A stretch of 64,000 bases of DNA from UBA7488 sp964414185 (GCA_964414185.1 CAYPVK010000005.1:34305-98304), one strand, 5' to 3'. Counted from the stretch's first letter, positions 26,637 through 35,591 are shown. Numbers and translations: made by a program. The notes: generated from the letters alone by a model not told the origin.

Positions 26637-27815
26637 CTAAAATCCTCTCGGGCCTCTGATTGATGCCGTTTTATCCGAAATTTGAGAAGAAGATAGGGCA
26701 GCTATGACAATTTTTTCCCCTTCTTGAACGCCTTCCGTAACGGCAATGTTTAATCCGTCGGAAATGCCGGTTTTGATATGCCGTTTTTGCGTCCCTTCAT
26801 CGGTTAATATTTCGACATATTTATCATTTCCGCTGCCTTTGACGGCGATGGAAGGCACTGTCAAAACATTTTCGGCATTTTCGACATAAATAACGTTTTG
26901 CGTGGTCATGCCGATACGCAATTTCCCGTCTGCATTCGGAACGATTAAACGGCCGTAATAATAAATGGCTTCGCTTGACCCGACTACTTCGGCGTATTCC
27001 CCGTTAGTCAGCAATGTCAATCCCGGGTCGATAGATTTCAAAATTGTTTCATATGTTTTGTCCAAATCGGCCAAAGTATGATAAGTCACTTTTACGCCCG
27101 GTTTTATATTGTTGATGTCACCTTCGGAAATTTCAATCAAAATTTCCATTTCCGCCAAATCCGCAATTTGTACGATTGTCGGCGTATTCATGGCGGCGTT
27201 GACCGTTTGTCCTTCTTTGACGGGGACGGATACAACCGTTCCGTCAAGCGGTGCGGTGATTTTTGTATAACCTAAGTTTGTTTCGGCGGTGCTGAGAGCA
27301 ATTTTGGTTTCTTTAATCGCCGATTGCAATTCGATGACTTTTGATTTCGCGCTTTCGTATGCATCGTTTGCGTTTTCCAAATCTTCCGCCGATGCGGCAT
27401 TTTGTTTGTTAAGGGATTGCATACGTTCATATTGTTTTTTTGCGATTTTAAGCGATATATCCGCAGCATTTAATTGCGCTTCATAACTGGTTAATTTGGC
27501 TTTTGTGCTGTCCACTTCGTTTTGTTGTGTCGTCAAATCGATTTGGGCAATCATGTCTCCCTTTTTGACTTGGTCGCCGACTTTGACATACAATTTTTCG
27601 ATTTTCCCGGAAGCCTGTGCACCGACCGTTACCAATTCGATGGCCCGTACTTCGCCCGTTGCGTTGACGACTTTTTGAATATTTTGTCGCTTGACGGTAT
27701 CGGTAATATATTCAATGGTATCCGCCGGCGCGAAATATTTGTAGGCATAAAAGCCGATAACTAAAATTATCAAACTGTAAATAAAAAATTTCGTATGTTT
27801 CTTTAAAAAATTCAT
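26637..27815 (-). CDS. macA: MacA-type periplasmic adaptor (membrane fusion protein)
   Basis: 392 residues: one N-terminal membrane helix (FFIYSLIILVIGFYAYKYF), then beta-barrel and lipoyl halves (VTVGAQASGKIEKLYVKVGD and YTKITAPLDGTVVSVPVKEG), a coiled-coil hairpin between them and a C-terminal membrane-proximal domain. Its stop is 3 bases from the macB start. It links MacB to the TolC-like channel encoded downstream. Confidence 0.94.
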   Translation of the reverse strand: MNFLKKHTKFFIYSLIILVIGFYAYKYFAPADTIEYITDTVKRQNIQKVVNATGEVRAIELVTVGAQASGKIEKLYVKVGDQVKKGDMIAQIDLTTQQNEVDSTKAKLTSYEAQLNAADISLKIAKKQYERMQSLNKQNAASAEDLENANDAYESAKSKVIELQSAIKETKIALSTAETNLGYTKITAPLDGTVVSVPVKEGQTVNAAMNTPTIVQIADLAEMEILIEISEGDINNIKPGVKVTYHTLADLDKTYETILKSIDPGLTLLTNGEYAEVVGSSEAIYYYGRLIVPNADGKLRIGMTTQNVIYVENAENVLTVPSIAVKGSGNDKYVEILTDEGTQKRHIKTGISDGLNIAVTEGVQEGEKIVIAALSSSQISDKTASIRGPRGF

Positions 27816-27824
27816 GACAAGCCT

Positions 27825-28259
27825 TTACAATACTTTTTCAATAATGCGGTTAATGTTTTCAAGACATGATTTAAGTTCGTTTAAATCCTTCTCGGATAAT
27901 TTGGAAAAGGTGGCCGATATGACATTTCTGGCTTTGCTTTGGTTTTCATCAAGCGTTTTTTCCCCTTTCCCGGTCAAAAAATAATATGTGTTGCGCCGAT
28001 CGTTTTTATCGATTTCGCGCCCGACAAGGCCTTCTTTGACCAAGCCGTTGTACAGGCTGCACAAATTTTGGGTTGAATGGCCGGTTTGAAGTGCAATATC
28101 TTTTAATCTTGCTTTACCCACTTCGCGCAAATCGTCCAACATAAAAATCTTTGGCGGCCTTTCTTTCGGTTCTTCAACACAATTCCATAGCATTTTGCCG
28201 AACCGGCGGTGGTTGCCGGCCATTTTTATAAATTCCGAAACGACTTCGTTAACGTTCAT
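27825..28259 (-). CDS. MarR-family regulator of the macAB operon
   Basis: 144 residues from the ATG at 28259, chosen because AAAGGA precedes it and because a longer upstream reading would run into the promoter. Winged helix: LREVGKARLKDIALQTGHST and the wing VGREIDKNDRRNTYYFLTGKG. It lies directly ahead of macA; a perfect dyad overlapping its promoter suggests autorepression relieved by a drug-like ligand. That link is inference. Confidence 0.9.
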   Translation of the reverse strand: MNVNEVVSEFIKMAGNHRRFGKMLWNCVEEPKERPPKIFMLDDLREVGKARLKDIALQTGHSTQNLCSLYNGLVKEGLVGREIDKNDRRNTYYFLTGKGEKTLDENQSKARNVISATFSKLSEKDLNELKSCLENINRIIEKVL

Positions 28260-28326
28260 TTTCGTCCTTTTTACCTTTTTGTTGGTTCTAAACCTTGTAC
28301 CGAAATTTTGTGCACAATCATTCAAT

Positions 28327-28356
28327 AATTTAATCATTAAATTTTTTAATAGTCAA
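28327..28356 (-). promoter_or_regulatory. Promoter with overlapping MarR-type operator
   Basis: Minus-strand -35 TTGACT (28351-28356). The -10 (TTAAAT or TAAATT, 17-18 bases away) lies inside a perfect 17-bp palindrome at 28327-28343: AATTTAAT, central base, ATTAAATT. Size and position fit a MarR dimer site that would block the -10. Confidence 0.6.
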
Positions 28357-28476
28357 GTACAATTATCGTTTTTGTGTTGTTTTTTATTGATACGGCTCAT
28401 TTGGCGAAAAGTTGCGCAAAAAATAATTTTTTACGAAAATTTTATTGGAAAATTCAGGATAATCTTCAAAAAAAAC

Positions 28477-28503
28477 TTGATTTTTCATTTGTTTTGTTAT
28501 AGC
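28477..28503 (+). promoter_or_regulatory. Candidate promoter of the MATE gene
   Basis: TTGATT (28477-28482) and TATAGC (28498-28503), spacer 15; a -35 read one base earlier gives 16. Would give a leader of about 100 bases. Confidence 0.35.
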
Positions 28504-28536
28504 TTCCCTTTACTCATCGGAGGATGTTCGTCGCAA

Positions 28537-28605
28537 CGGATAAGCCGGATAAGATGGCGGGTGCGCCCGTTTTTCTTATCGGCTTTTTTTATTTAACGGA
28601 TAAAG
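28537..28605 (+). promoter_or_regulatory. Leader with terminator-like hairpin ahead of the MATE gene
   Basis: A hairpin with arms 28542-28554 and 28574-28585 (AAGCCGGATAAGA against TCTTATCGGCTT, one bulge) and an inner CGGG/CCCG stem is followed by a seven-T run ending at 28590, only 18 bases before the start codon. CGGATAAG occurs at 28537-28544 and 28546-28553, and CGGATAAAG again at 28597-28605 over the ribosome site, so the 3' arm can pair with more than one copy. This layout suggests attenuation; no known riboswitch class was recognised. Confidence 0.55.
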
Positions 28606-28608
28606 AAA

Positions 28609-29934
28609 ATGAATATGGCTTTAAACAGGAATACAAAATTATTTTTATCTTATGTGCTGCCGTCAATGGTCGGTATGTTGATTGTCGGTTCTTACAGTAT
28701 TGTCGATACGATTTTTATCGGGCAAGCTACCGGAGAATTGGGATTGGCATCCGTTGCCGTTACTTGGCCGTTGGTGATGTTGTTCGGAGCTATCGGCGAT
28801 ATGCTCGGGACAGGGGGTGCCATTATCATTTCGCAATCCCGCGGCAGCGATAATTTGTCAAAAGCGCGGTTGATTTTTGGGAATATGTTGTGTTTTCAAG
28901 TCATTTTCGGTTTTATCCTGATGGGAATAATAATTTATTTCCTTGTTGACATTTTGCGTTTATTCGGTGCCGAAGAAGAATTGTTGCCCGGTGCGATATG
29001 CTATTCTCGGATAATTATTTACGGTGCTTTGGCGTGTATGTTGATGATGGCGGTGTCGTCGGTTATTCGCAATGACGGCCGTCCCGTATTGTCGATGTGG
29101 CTGACAATTGGCGGTTTGTTTTTAAATATTTTGCTTGATTACATCTTTATTTTCCCTTTAAACGGCGGTATTGCGGGCGCGGCGTATGCAACGGTTGTTT
29201 CCGAATCGATTATCGCCGTTGCGGGATTGGTTTATTTCGCCACAAAATATACGGATTTGCGTTACGGTTGGAATATGTTCAAATTGAAAACGGCATATTT
29301 AAAAGAAATTATAATCAACGGTTTTCCCTCTTTGGGCAATCAGCTGTCTATTATCGCCATGTTGTTTTTTCATAATTATCAATCTCTTAAATATGGCGGA
29401 ATCAATGGTTTGGCCGCGTATACTTTTATCGGCGCGGTTGAATCTTTGGGATCGCTTTTGATGACCGGTTTGTCTCTCGGCGTACAACCGTTGGCGGCTT
29501 ATCTTTATGGTGGAAAAAAATACCGCCGTCAAAATATTATAGGCACCATGGGATATTTTACGGCTTTTGTTTTGGGAATTATTTTGATGCTGGTTTCATT
29601 GGCAGGACATAATATTTTCCCGGCTTGGTTTAATTTAAGCGGTGAAGCGGCAATTTTGGCTTCCCATGGTTTGATTATCAGCTCTACGGCATTTATTTTG
29701 CTGGGGGTTGTTCGCGTTGCCGGATATTATTATCAAGCAACGGGAAAAGTGTTGGATTCGTCTTTGTTAATTTACGGCGATGCTTTTTTTGCTTTGCCCT
29801 TATGCCTGTTTACTTTGCCGTATTGGTTCGGTTTGGACGGTGTTTGGCTGGCAATGCCGGTTTCCCGCCTTATTCTTTTTGCTTTCGTTTGTTGGTTGTG
29901 GTTTGGCAAAAAAAGCGCTGTCTTTCGCAGATAA
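28609..29934 (+). CDS. MATE-family multidrug exporter
   Basis: 441 residues with about 12 hydrophobic helices, coupling Na+ or H+ uptake to drug export in the inner membrane. MATE features: IVDTIFIGQATGELGLASVA near the start, GTGGAIIISQSRG, and the two homologous halves with DYIFIFPLNGGIAGAAYATV. An alternative start 6 bases downstream is possible. Separate from the macAB operon, divergently transcribed; both encode efflux and share a 350-base intergenic region. Confidence 0.93.
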   Translation: MNMALNRNTKLFLSYVLPSMVGMLIVGSYSIVDTIFIGQATGELGLASVAVTWPLVMLFGAIGDMLGTGGAIIISQSRGSDNLSKARLIFGNMLCFQVIFGFILMGIIIYFLVDILRLFGAEEELLPGAICYSRIIIYGALACMLMMAVSSVIRNDGRPVLSMWLTIGGLFLNILLDYIFIFPLNGGIAGAAYATVVSESIIAVAGLVYFATKYTDLRYGWNMFKLKTAYLKEIIINGFPSLGNQLSIIAMLFFHNYQSLKYGGINGLAAYTFIGAVESLGSLLMTGLSLGVQPLAAYLYGGKKYRRQNIIGTMGYFTAFVLGIILMLVSLAGHNIFPAWFNLSGEAAILASHGLIISSTAFILLGVVRVAGYYYQATGKVLDSSLLIYGDAFFALPLCLFTLPYWFGLDGVWLAMPVSRLILFAFVCWLWFGKKSAVFRR

Positions 29935-30141
29935 AATTATTTAAATATCGATATGTCGAATGGGGTGTTTGATAGGATATCCCCGACTTTTAAATCATTT
30001 TAACGGGGCAAAAGGCGTATTTGCGAATCGGAAATGATTTAGGGCAGGGGGGATAAAAGAGACTTCAAAATTTTTCGAAAGCTCAAAAAAATGTTTAGAA
30101 TCGGCAAAAGCCAAGCAAGAACAATTTTAAAAAATAAACAA
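29935..30141. other. Intergenic region after the MATE gene
   Basis: No gene seen. A 9-bp inverted repeat (AAATCATTT and AAATGATTT) spans roughly 29991-30040, without a T run. Confidence 0.4.
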
Positions 30142-30170
30142 AAAAAGCCTTTGATAAATCAAAGGCTTAA
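30142..30170 (-). terminator. Terminator of tRNA-Lys
   Basis: Minus strand: AAGCCTTTGA, short loop, TCAAAGGCTT, then a T run, directly after the CCA end of the tRNA. Confidence 0.85.
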
Positions 30171-30172
30171 AA

Positions 30173-30248
30173 TGGTGAGCGTGCAGGGATTCGAACCCTG
30201 GGCCCTCTGATTAAAAGTCAGATGCTCTACCGGCTGAGCTACACACTC
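30173..30248 (-). tRNA. tRNA-Lys (anticodon UUU)
   Basis: 76 bases with encoded CCA. Acceptor GAGTGTG pairs with CACGCTC (one G-T), discriminator A. D-arm region TAGCTCAGCCGGTAGAGC; anticodon arm TCTGA, loop CTTTTAA, TCAGA, so the anticodon is TTT; T-arm CAGGGTTCGAATCCCTG. All standard positions are present. Confidence 0.97.
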
Positions 30249-30273
30249 ATAATCTGTAAAACAGATAGACTGA

Positions 30274-30301
30274 ATTATGCATAAAAAAATCCGTAAGTCA
30301 A
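30274..30301 (-). promoter_or_regulatory. Promoter of tRNA-Lys
   Basis: Minus strand -35 TTGACT (30296-30301), 16-base spacer, -10 CATAAT (30274-30279), about 25 bases upstream of the tRNA 5' end. Confidence 0.6.
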
Positions 30302-30555
30302 CCTTTTTTTTGCGTATTTTTTATTTTTTTGTTGTTTTTAACAAAAATTAAATTTTTTCAAACATAATTTGGGTTTATAAATTCCCCGAAACCGTTATTT
30401 TAAAAGCGGTTTTGTCATGTATTGTATTTTTCCCCGTTGCCATGTAAAAATTTCAACACTATTTTCATGCCTGTAAATTTCTTTTTAAAAATGTTTGATT
30501 TTTATGGCATAAAATGATGTAATATTTATAAAAAAGAATGAAAAGGGGAAATAAA

Positions 30556-31647
30556 ATGTTTTTTGTCGTCGCTTCGCTTATTAATTTGTTTATGGCCGTC
30601 TATATTATTATCAGTTTATTGGGACCGTTGCATGTCAATAATGTGATAAAGTTGGCAATGGCGGCCGTTATTTTGTTGTTGTCGCAAAAAATATGGCTGA
30701 CCGCGGCTTTGTCTTATTTCAACCATTCATTTAATCCGTCCGATTATTGGTTTACGACGGCTACGGGCTTTATCCAAATTTTGCTGTTTTGTTTTTTTGT
30801 CATTGCATTGGCGGCGGATATCGTCAGTATCCCGCTGGTCTTTATGCATGTGTCATTGGCATGGAAAGTTCCCGTCGTAACGGTTGTTGCCGCTGTTATC
30901 GCATTGTACGGATTTTACGAAGCCGTTAAGGTTCCCGCCGTTAAAGCCGTTACCGTCGAATCGGAATTGTTGCCCGAAAATTTTAAACCGGCTACGATTG
31001 CCGTTTTATCCGATTTGCATATCGTTACGAATTCGGCATATGAAAAAAAATGGTTGGAAAAAACGGTAGAAAAAACGAATGCTTTGAATGCCGATATGAT
31101 TTTTGTCACGGGCGATATAATTGACGCATCGGTTGATTATTTAAAAGACCAAGTTAAACCGTTGTTTGATTTAAAGGCAAAAGGCGGCGTATATTATGTA
31201 TTCGGCAATCATGAAACGTATCGGGGCGCCAAAGCATGGCAGGATTATTTTGACAAGCATGGCGTTCAGGTCATCAACGATAAATGGGTGGGTGCCGATT
31301 TGGGCGATAATCCCGTTTTAGTGGCGGGCATTTACGAAAACCCGCATTTGTTGGATAATATGAAATCGGGGCGCCCCGTTATTTTGTTGGCACATTATCC
31401 CGATATCGTTTTGAAAATTCCGGAAGATTTGGTTGTTCTGCAAATATCGGGCCATACGCACGGCGGACAAATTAAACCGTTGGCCCCGTTGGTTGCACGC
31501 ATGAACGGCGGATTTGTAAACGGTTTATATGATGTCGGGCAAACAAAATTGTATGTGCACCCGGGAACCGGTTTGTGGCGCGGCTTTCCGTTTCGATTCT
31601 TAACGCCGTCGGAAATAACGTTGATTACCCTTAAGCCTAAAGGGTAA
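30556..31647 (+). CDS. Membrane metallophosphoesterase (YkuE/YaeI-like)
   Basis: 363 residues. The N-terminal 130 residues hold about four membrane helices; the C-terminal cytoplasmic or periplasmic calcineurin-like domain carries all dimetal motifs: VLSDLHI, FVTGDIID, FGNHETY, LLAHYPD and SGHTHGGQ. Related proteins hydrolyse UDP-diacylglucosamine or other phosphodiesters; the substrate is not known here. The ATG at 30556 is preferred over the one at 30538 because AAAAGGGGA sits between them at the correct spacing. Confidence 0.88.
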   Translation: MFFVVASLINLFMAVYIIISLLGPLHVNNVIKLAMAAVILLLSQKIWLTAALSYFNHSFNPSDYWFTTATGFIQILLFCFFVIALAADIVSIPLVFMHVSLAWKVPVVTVVAAVIALYGFYEAVKVPAVKAVTVESELLPENFKPATIAVLSDLHIVTNSAYEKKWLEKTVEKTNALNADMIFVTGDIIDASVDYLKDQVKPLFDLKAKGGVYYVFGNHETYRGAKAWQDYFDKHGVQVINDKWVGADLGDNPVLVAGIYENPHLLDNMKSGRPVILLAHYPDIVLKIPEDLVVLQISGHTHGGQIKPLAPLVARMNGGFVNGLYDVGQTKLYVHPGTGLWRGFPFRFLTPSEITLITLKPKG

Positions 31648-31746
31648 AGTTGCAGCTTGCGGAACGTATCCGTGAAAATTGAAAAAAAAGAATGACTTTT
31701 TTGTTTTTTTTTGCTATTGTGACTTTCATATGAAATGAAGGCCAAA

Positions 31747-32850
31747 ATGAATTTAATATTGTTCCGCTATATTTTAAAACATTTTATTGTGATTTTTTTT
31801 GCGACGCTGTTTGTGTTGACGGCGATTATTTTGTTGTTCGATACCATTGAACTGTTGCGCGGTGCATCTAAACGGGACGGTGTCGCGTTTTTGGATATCG
31901 GCGTGTTGGCATTATTGAAATCGCCGCAAATGATTCATATTATTTTGCCGTTTGTTACGTTGATTGCCGCCATTATTTTCTTTTTGAAATTTTCGCGTTC
32001 ATCCGAATTAATTGTCATGCGCGCCGTCGGGATGTCCGTTTGGAATTTTATTTTGCCGATTGTTTTGGCTACCCTTGTTATCGGTGTGTTTGATATGACC
32101 ATTTTTAACCCTTTTGCCGCTCTTACCGCCAAAAAATATGAACGGTTGGAAGAAGCGGTCGGCATGACCAATTCAAATCCTTTTAATTGGTCCGAAGACG
32201 GATTATGGTTGCGTGAAAGCCGTCCGTACGGTTCGGTTGTCGTACGGGCTTCGCGTGTGCGCCAAGGTGAAAATAACACTGTTTTGCTGGACAAAGTAAC
32301 CGTTTTTGAACTCAGCGACAAAAATGAATTTTTGCGCCAATCCGATGCCGATACGGCCGTGCTCGGCGACGGCGTTTTGACGCTTAAAGACCCGTTGGTT
32401 GTTAACCCTATCAAAGAAGAAGGCGAAGTTCAAAAAGAATTGTCTTTCATTACCGATTTAAACCTTGAACGTATTTTGGAAAAATTTGATGAGCCGCAAA
32501 CAATGTCTTTTTGGCGTTTCCCGAAATTTATCAAGTTCTTGAAAGATTCGGGTTTTTCAACCGTCAATCACCGCATGTATTATCATGAATTAATCGCTTA
32601 TCCCGCTACCATGGTTGCCATGATATTCATCGCGGCCGTTTTTGCGTTGCCGACTACCAATCGCCAAGGCAAAATCCTTTTGCGCCTTATTTTCGCCATT
32701 TCGTGCGGTTTTCTTCTTTATTTCCTTACCCGTATCACCAATGTTTTGGGCTTATCGCAAAGCCTTCCGATGGTTCTTGCCGCCTGGGGGCCCGCATTGA
32801 TTGTCATACCCTTAAGCATTTCGGCATTACTGCACACCGAAGACGGGTAA
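31747..32850 (+). CDS. lptG: LPS export permease LptG
   Basis: Inner-membrane subunit of the LptBFG transporter that lifts lipopolysaccharide to the periplasmic bridge. About 367 residues: three N-terminal helices (FATLFVLTAIILLFDTIELL is the LptG-type first helix, with the FD..ELLR motif), a periplasmic beta-jellyroll (WSEDGLWLRE to FELSDKNEF), and three C-terminal helices. The start at 31747 uses GAAGG as ribosome site; a start at 31735 is possible. lptF, usually adjacent, is not in the window. Confidence 0.88.
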   Translation: MNLILFRYILKHFIVIFFATLFVLTAIILLFDTIELLRGASKRDGVAFLDIGVLALLKSPQMIHIILPFVTLIAAIIFFLKFSRSSELIVMRAVGMSVWNFILPIVLATLVIGVFDMTIFNPFAALTAKKYERLEEAVGMTNSNPFNWSEDGLWLRESRPYGSVVVRASRVRQGENNTVLLDKVTVFELSDKNEFLRQSDADTAVLGDGVLTLKDPLVVNPIKEEGEVQKELSFITDLNLERILEKFDEPQTMSFWRFPKFIKFLKDSGFSTVNHRMYYHELIAYPATMVAMIFIAAVFALPTTNRQGKILLRLIFAISCGFLLYFLTRITNVLGLSQSLPMVLAAWGPALIVIPLSISALLHTEDG

Positions 32851-32943
32851 TTGCCGTGATAAAGCGATTTTTGCCGTATCGCTTTTTGTCGCGCAATAAC
32901 TGTACAGGTAAAAATGTTCGGCGAATTTGTCCGAACGGAAAAA

Positions 32944-33600
32944 TTAATCTTCAATTTCCCCTTTAAGGGCTTTAACGGCGGTTTCATAAGAAAAACCGGC
33001 ACGTCCCAAAGCGGCCAAATCTTTTTTATAATAATCCGCACGCAGAGATTCGTCGCGCAAATAGCCCATTTTTTTCCGTTGTACCAAACGCAACGCGCGA
33101 TTCATTTCGTCGCACGGCGCCGTCTCAATCAACATTTGTATCGTATCCGCATCCAATCCCGCCGCCGCCAATTTCATGCCGATGAATCGGGTGGATTTGC
33201 CTTGGGCGGATAATTGGCGCACTTGGTTTTCGCCGTACCTTGAATCATCAATGTATTGCAATTCTTTCATACGCGCAATGATTTGTTCAATCCATTCGTC
33301 GGCTTCGGGTGCAATAATGCCGCCTTTCATTTTCGTACGTAACAATTTGCGTTTCAACATGTTGCGCACTTTGCCCGCCGACGCATCGAATCTTGACAGG
33401 TAGTACAGCGTCACATTATATAATCTGCGGTAAGTAATGGGTTTAACGGCATTATTTTTTGAAAGAGAACTTGTTTTATCCGATTGATTCCGTTTGAATT
33501 TTTCTTGTGAATCGGGCGCGGGTACCTTTGCGGCGTCATCACCGGCGGTCAACGGATTGTCAAAATTGAAATCAGACGATAAAATTTTATGTTTTGGCAT
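32944..33600 (-). CDS. recX: RecX-family RecA modulator
   Basis: 218 residues from the ATG at 33600, which follows AAAGGAGAG. The N-terminal 50 residues are low-complexity. The core shows RecX three-helix repeats: YNVTLYYLSRFDASAGKVRNML, LKRKL, RMKELQYIDDSRYGENQVRQL and GKSTRFIGMKLAAAG. Controls RecA filaments. recA is not nearby. It diverges from hslO, with 52 bases between the two starts. Confidence 0.85.
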   Translation of the reverse strand: MPKHKILSSDFNFDNPLTAGDDAAKVPAPDSQEKFKRNQSDKTSSLSKNNAVKPITYRRLYNVTLYYLSRFDASAGKVRNMLKRKLLRTKMKGGIIAPEADEWIEQIIARMKELQYIDDSRYGENQVRQLSAQGKSTRFIGMKLAAAGLDADTIQMLIETAPCDEMNRALRLVQRKKMGYLRDESLRADYYKKDLAALGRAGFSYETAVKALKGEIED

Positions 33601-33652
33601 TGACAAAATCTCTCCTTTCAAACATAATACAAAATACGAAAAGGAAAATCAA

Positions 33653-34492
33653 ATGGATATTATCAAACCTTTTATTTTGGAAGACGGATTGTTCCGAGGC
33701 TTTTTTATTGCCGCCGACGAAACGGTGGCGGCCATGACGGCGCATCACAAATATCCCAAGGTGGTTAAAGATTATTTGGGCCAAATGGCCGTATTGGCAT
33801 TGGCTTTGTCCGCCGGCATTAAATATGACGGCACTTTTTCATTGCAAATTAAAGGCGGCGGACCGATAACCACGGCTTTTGTCGATGTGACGAAAGACCA
33901 TAAAATCCGCGGTTATGCGGTATATGATGAAAAGGCATTGCCCGCGGATTCAAAAGATATCAAGACGGCTTTCGGCAACGGGCAGATGATTTTTTCGGCG
34001 GCTTTTGTTGCAAGCGAACTGTATCAAGGCATTGTGCAATTAACGGGCCAAACGCTTGGCGATACGGTCAAGGAATATTTTAATTTATCCGAACAAATTA
34101 AGACGGATTTGGTGTTGCGCCGGCAAAAAGGTGAAACGCGGTTGATTTTGTTGCAACAAATGCCGATTAAAACGGATGTTTCAAAGGAAAAGCAAGACGA
34201 TTTGTTTGAAACATTAAGCGTTTTGATGCAATCGGTCAAAGATATTGAATTGTTTTCGGGCAAATTGACGCCGGATGAAATTTTATTCCGATTGTTTCAC
34301 GCCAATGAATTAAAGGTGTTTCCCGATAATATCCCGTCCCATGAATGCCGTTGTTATCGCGGCAAAATGTTGGACTTTTTGAAAAAGCTTTCGCCGGCCG
34401 AAAGAGCTGATTTGTTTCAAGACGGCAAAATTACCGCCGGATGCCAATTTTGTAATGAACAATATATTTTTACCGAGGATGATTTTAAATGA
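33653..34492 (+). CDS. hslO: Redox-regulated chaperone Hsp33
   Basis: 279 residues from the ATG at 33653 (AAAAGGAAAATCAA upstream). Activated by oxidation of a C-terminal zinc centre: ECRCYRG and, about 30 residues on, AGCQFCNEQ give the CxC...CxxC pattern. The N-terminal domain has GLFRGFFIAADETV and LQIKGGGPITTA. Its stop overlaps the following lipoprotein start by 4 bases. Confidence 0.95.
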   Translation: MDIIKPFILEDGLFRGFFIAADETVAAMTAHHKYPKVVKDYLGQMAVLALALSAGIKYDGTFSLQIKGGGPITTAFVDVTKDHKIRGYAVYDEKALPADSKDIKTAFGNGQMIFSAAFVASELYQGIVQLTGQTLGDTVKEYFNLSEQIKTDLVLRRQKGETRLILLQQMPIKTDVSKEKQDDLFETLSVLMQSVKDIELFSGKLTPDEILFRLFHANELKVFPDNIPSHECRCYRGKMLDFLKKLSPAERADLFQDGKITAGCQFCNEQYIFTEDDFK

Positions 34493-35043
34493 AAAAAATT
34501 TTAATTGCTGTTGTTGCCTGTTTAATATTGAACGCTTGTACCGCTACCCCCGAACAATCGTTTAAGGTGAAAGATTTTACCGATGAACCCCAAATTGATT
34601 TGGCGGCGGGAGATATCAATATCCAATCCGTGGTTGTTCGAAACGACCGTGCACCGCATATGGAATATAAAATGCCGATGCGCCCGGAAGAAGCATTATA
34701 TACTTGGGCGAATAACCGTTATACGGCTTTGTCGATGTCGTCGCCCACTACGGCAAAAATCGTTATTCGCGATGCGTCCATGACGGAAGAAATGCAACCG
34801 GCCGATAATTGGTATACCTATGACAATGTCAAATATCGTTTGGCGTACGATGTTGCGGTGCAATTTGAAAAGAACGGCGTTGTTGTACATGCTCAGGAAG
34901 TTGCCGGTTGGGAAGAAGCGTCTATTCCGCAAAAAAGCACGATTAATGAAAAAGAAAAAGCTTGGGAAAATATGTTGAACAACATGGTAACAAAAGTCGA
35001 TGCAAAGGTAAATGCCGATATCCCGTCCGATTTTATTTTGTAG
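34489..35043 (+). CDS. Conserved lipoprotein of unknown function
   Basis: 184 residues; signal ILIAVVACLILNAC gives a lipobox. The mature part is soluble with mixed secondary structure (RPEEALYTWANNRYTALS, YRLAYDVAVQFEKNGVVVHA, then a charged helix). Coupled to hslO by an ATGA overlap and closed by a terminator. Function not recognised; a periplasmic or outer-membrane-bound accessory protein is likely. Confidence 0.8.
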   Translation: MKKILIAVVACLILNACTATPEQSFKVKDFTDEPQIDLAAGDINIQSVVVRNDRAPHMEYKMPMRPEEALYTWANNRYTALSMSSPTTAKIVIRDASMTEEMQPADNWYTYDNVKYRLAYDVAVQFEKNGVVVHAQEVAGWEEASIPQKSTINEKEKAWENMLNNMVTKVDAKVNADIPSDFIL

Positions 35044-35065
35044 CTTTTTATTCAAGTTCCGAATG

Positions 35066-35097
35066 AAAAAAAAGCGCCGTTTATCGGCGTCTTTTTT
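35066..35097 (+). terminator. Terminator after hslO-lipoprotein
   Basis: AAAAAAGCGCCG, TTTAT loop, CGGCGTCTTTTTT. Strong stem and T run. Confidence 0.85.
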
Positions 35098-35238
35098 ATC
35101 GGATATACAAAAGGGTTAATATTTAATCGGTTGTCATGGCATTGCCGTAAGTGGGGAATTTATCAGGCAAATAGGTTGATAAAAAGGGCGTTGCCAAGGC
35201 AACTCCCCGCGAAAGGATTTAAATCATAGAGGCTATGT

Positions 35239-35537
35239 TTAACAATCCGCCTTTTCGCCCGTTTCGATACAAAAACCGTTTTTCGGCGGTATGTGGATTT
35301 GAGCGTCCAAACGCAATTTAAACCCGTATAAACACATCAGGCAAATTATTTTCCAAAAATGTTTCATATCAATTTTGCCCATTTCCATTTTTTCCAACAA
35401 AGGTAAATCCCATTCGAAACCACGGGCGACTTGGCTGAGCCTTAATCCCTTTTGTAAACGGCATTCGTATAATAAGCGCCCTAAATTTTTTTGAATTCTT
35501 GTACGTGCAAGCGTGTACGTGTACTTTGTTTCATCAT
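35239..35537 (-). pseudogene. Small XRE-type HTH regulator, -1 frameshift in an A7 run
   Basis: An AAAGGAG site leads into ATG at 35537, but that frame stops after about 18 codons (MMKQSTRTRLHVQEFKKI). From the run of seven A (minus strand; 35486-35492) a -1 shift opens NLGRLLYECRLQKGLRLSQVA, then DLPLLEKMEMGKIDMKHFWK and a stop at 35239. The joined product of about 99 residues has an XRE-like helix-turn-helix. The length of 299 bases is one short of a whole number of codons, matching the single lost base. It could be a decayed gene, a homopolymer error or programmed slippage. Confidence 0.7.
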
Positions 35538-35559
35538 TTTAAACTCCTTTTTTGTCAAA

Positions 35560-35591
35560 TTGCCTAAAATTTAATTAAAAAAATTTGGCAA
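35560..35591 (-). promoter_or_regulatory. Inverted repeat ahead of the XRE gene
   Basis: TTGCC...GGCAA arms with AAATTT inside form an AT-rich dyad 23 bases upstream of the XRE start. A second perfect palindrome, GGATAATTATCC, lies at 35617-35628. Either could be an autoregulatory operator; none is proven. Confidence 0.35.

Noticed and set aside
28537..28605. Fluoride or guanidine (mini-ykkC, ykkC-III) riboswitch ahead of the MATE gene
   Set aside because: Core consensus strings of those classes were not found; only the terminator and repeats are supported.
33494..33652. Upstream extension of hslO
   Set aside because: It would overlap recX on the opposite strand; the ATG at 33653 has a good ribosome site and the conserved Hsp33 start.
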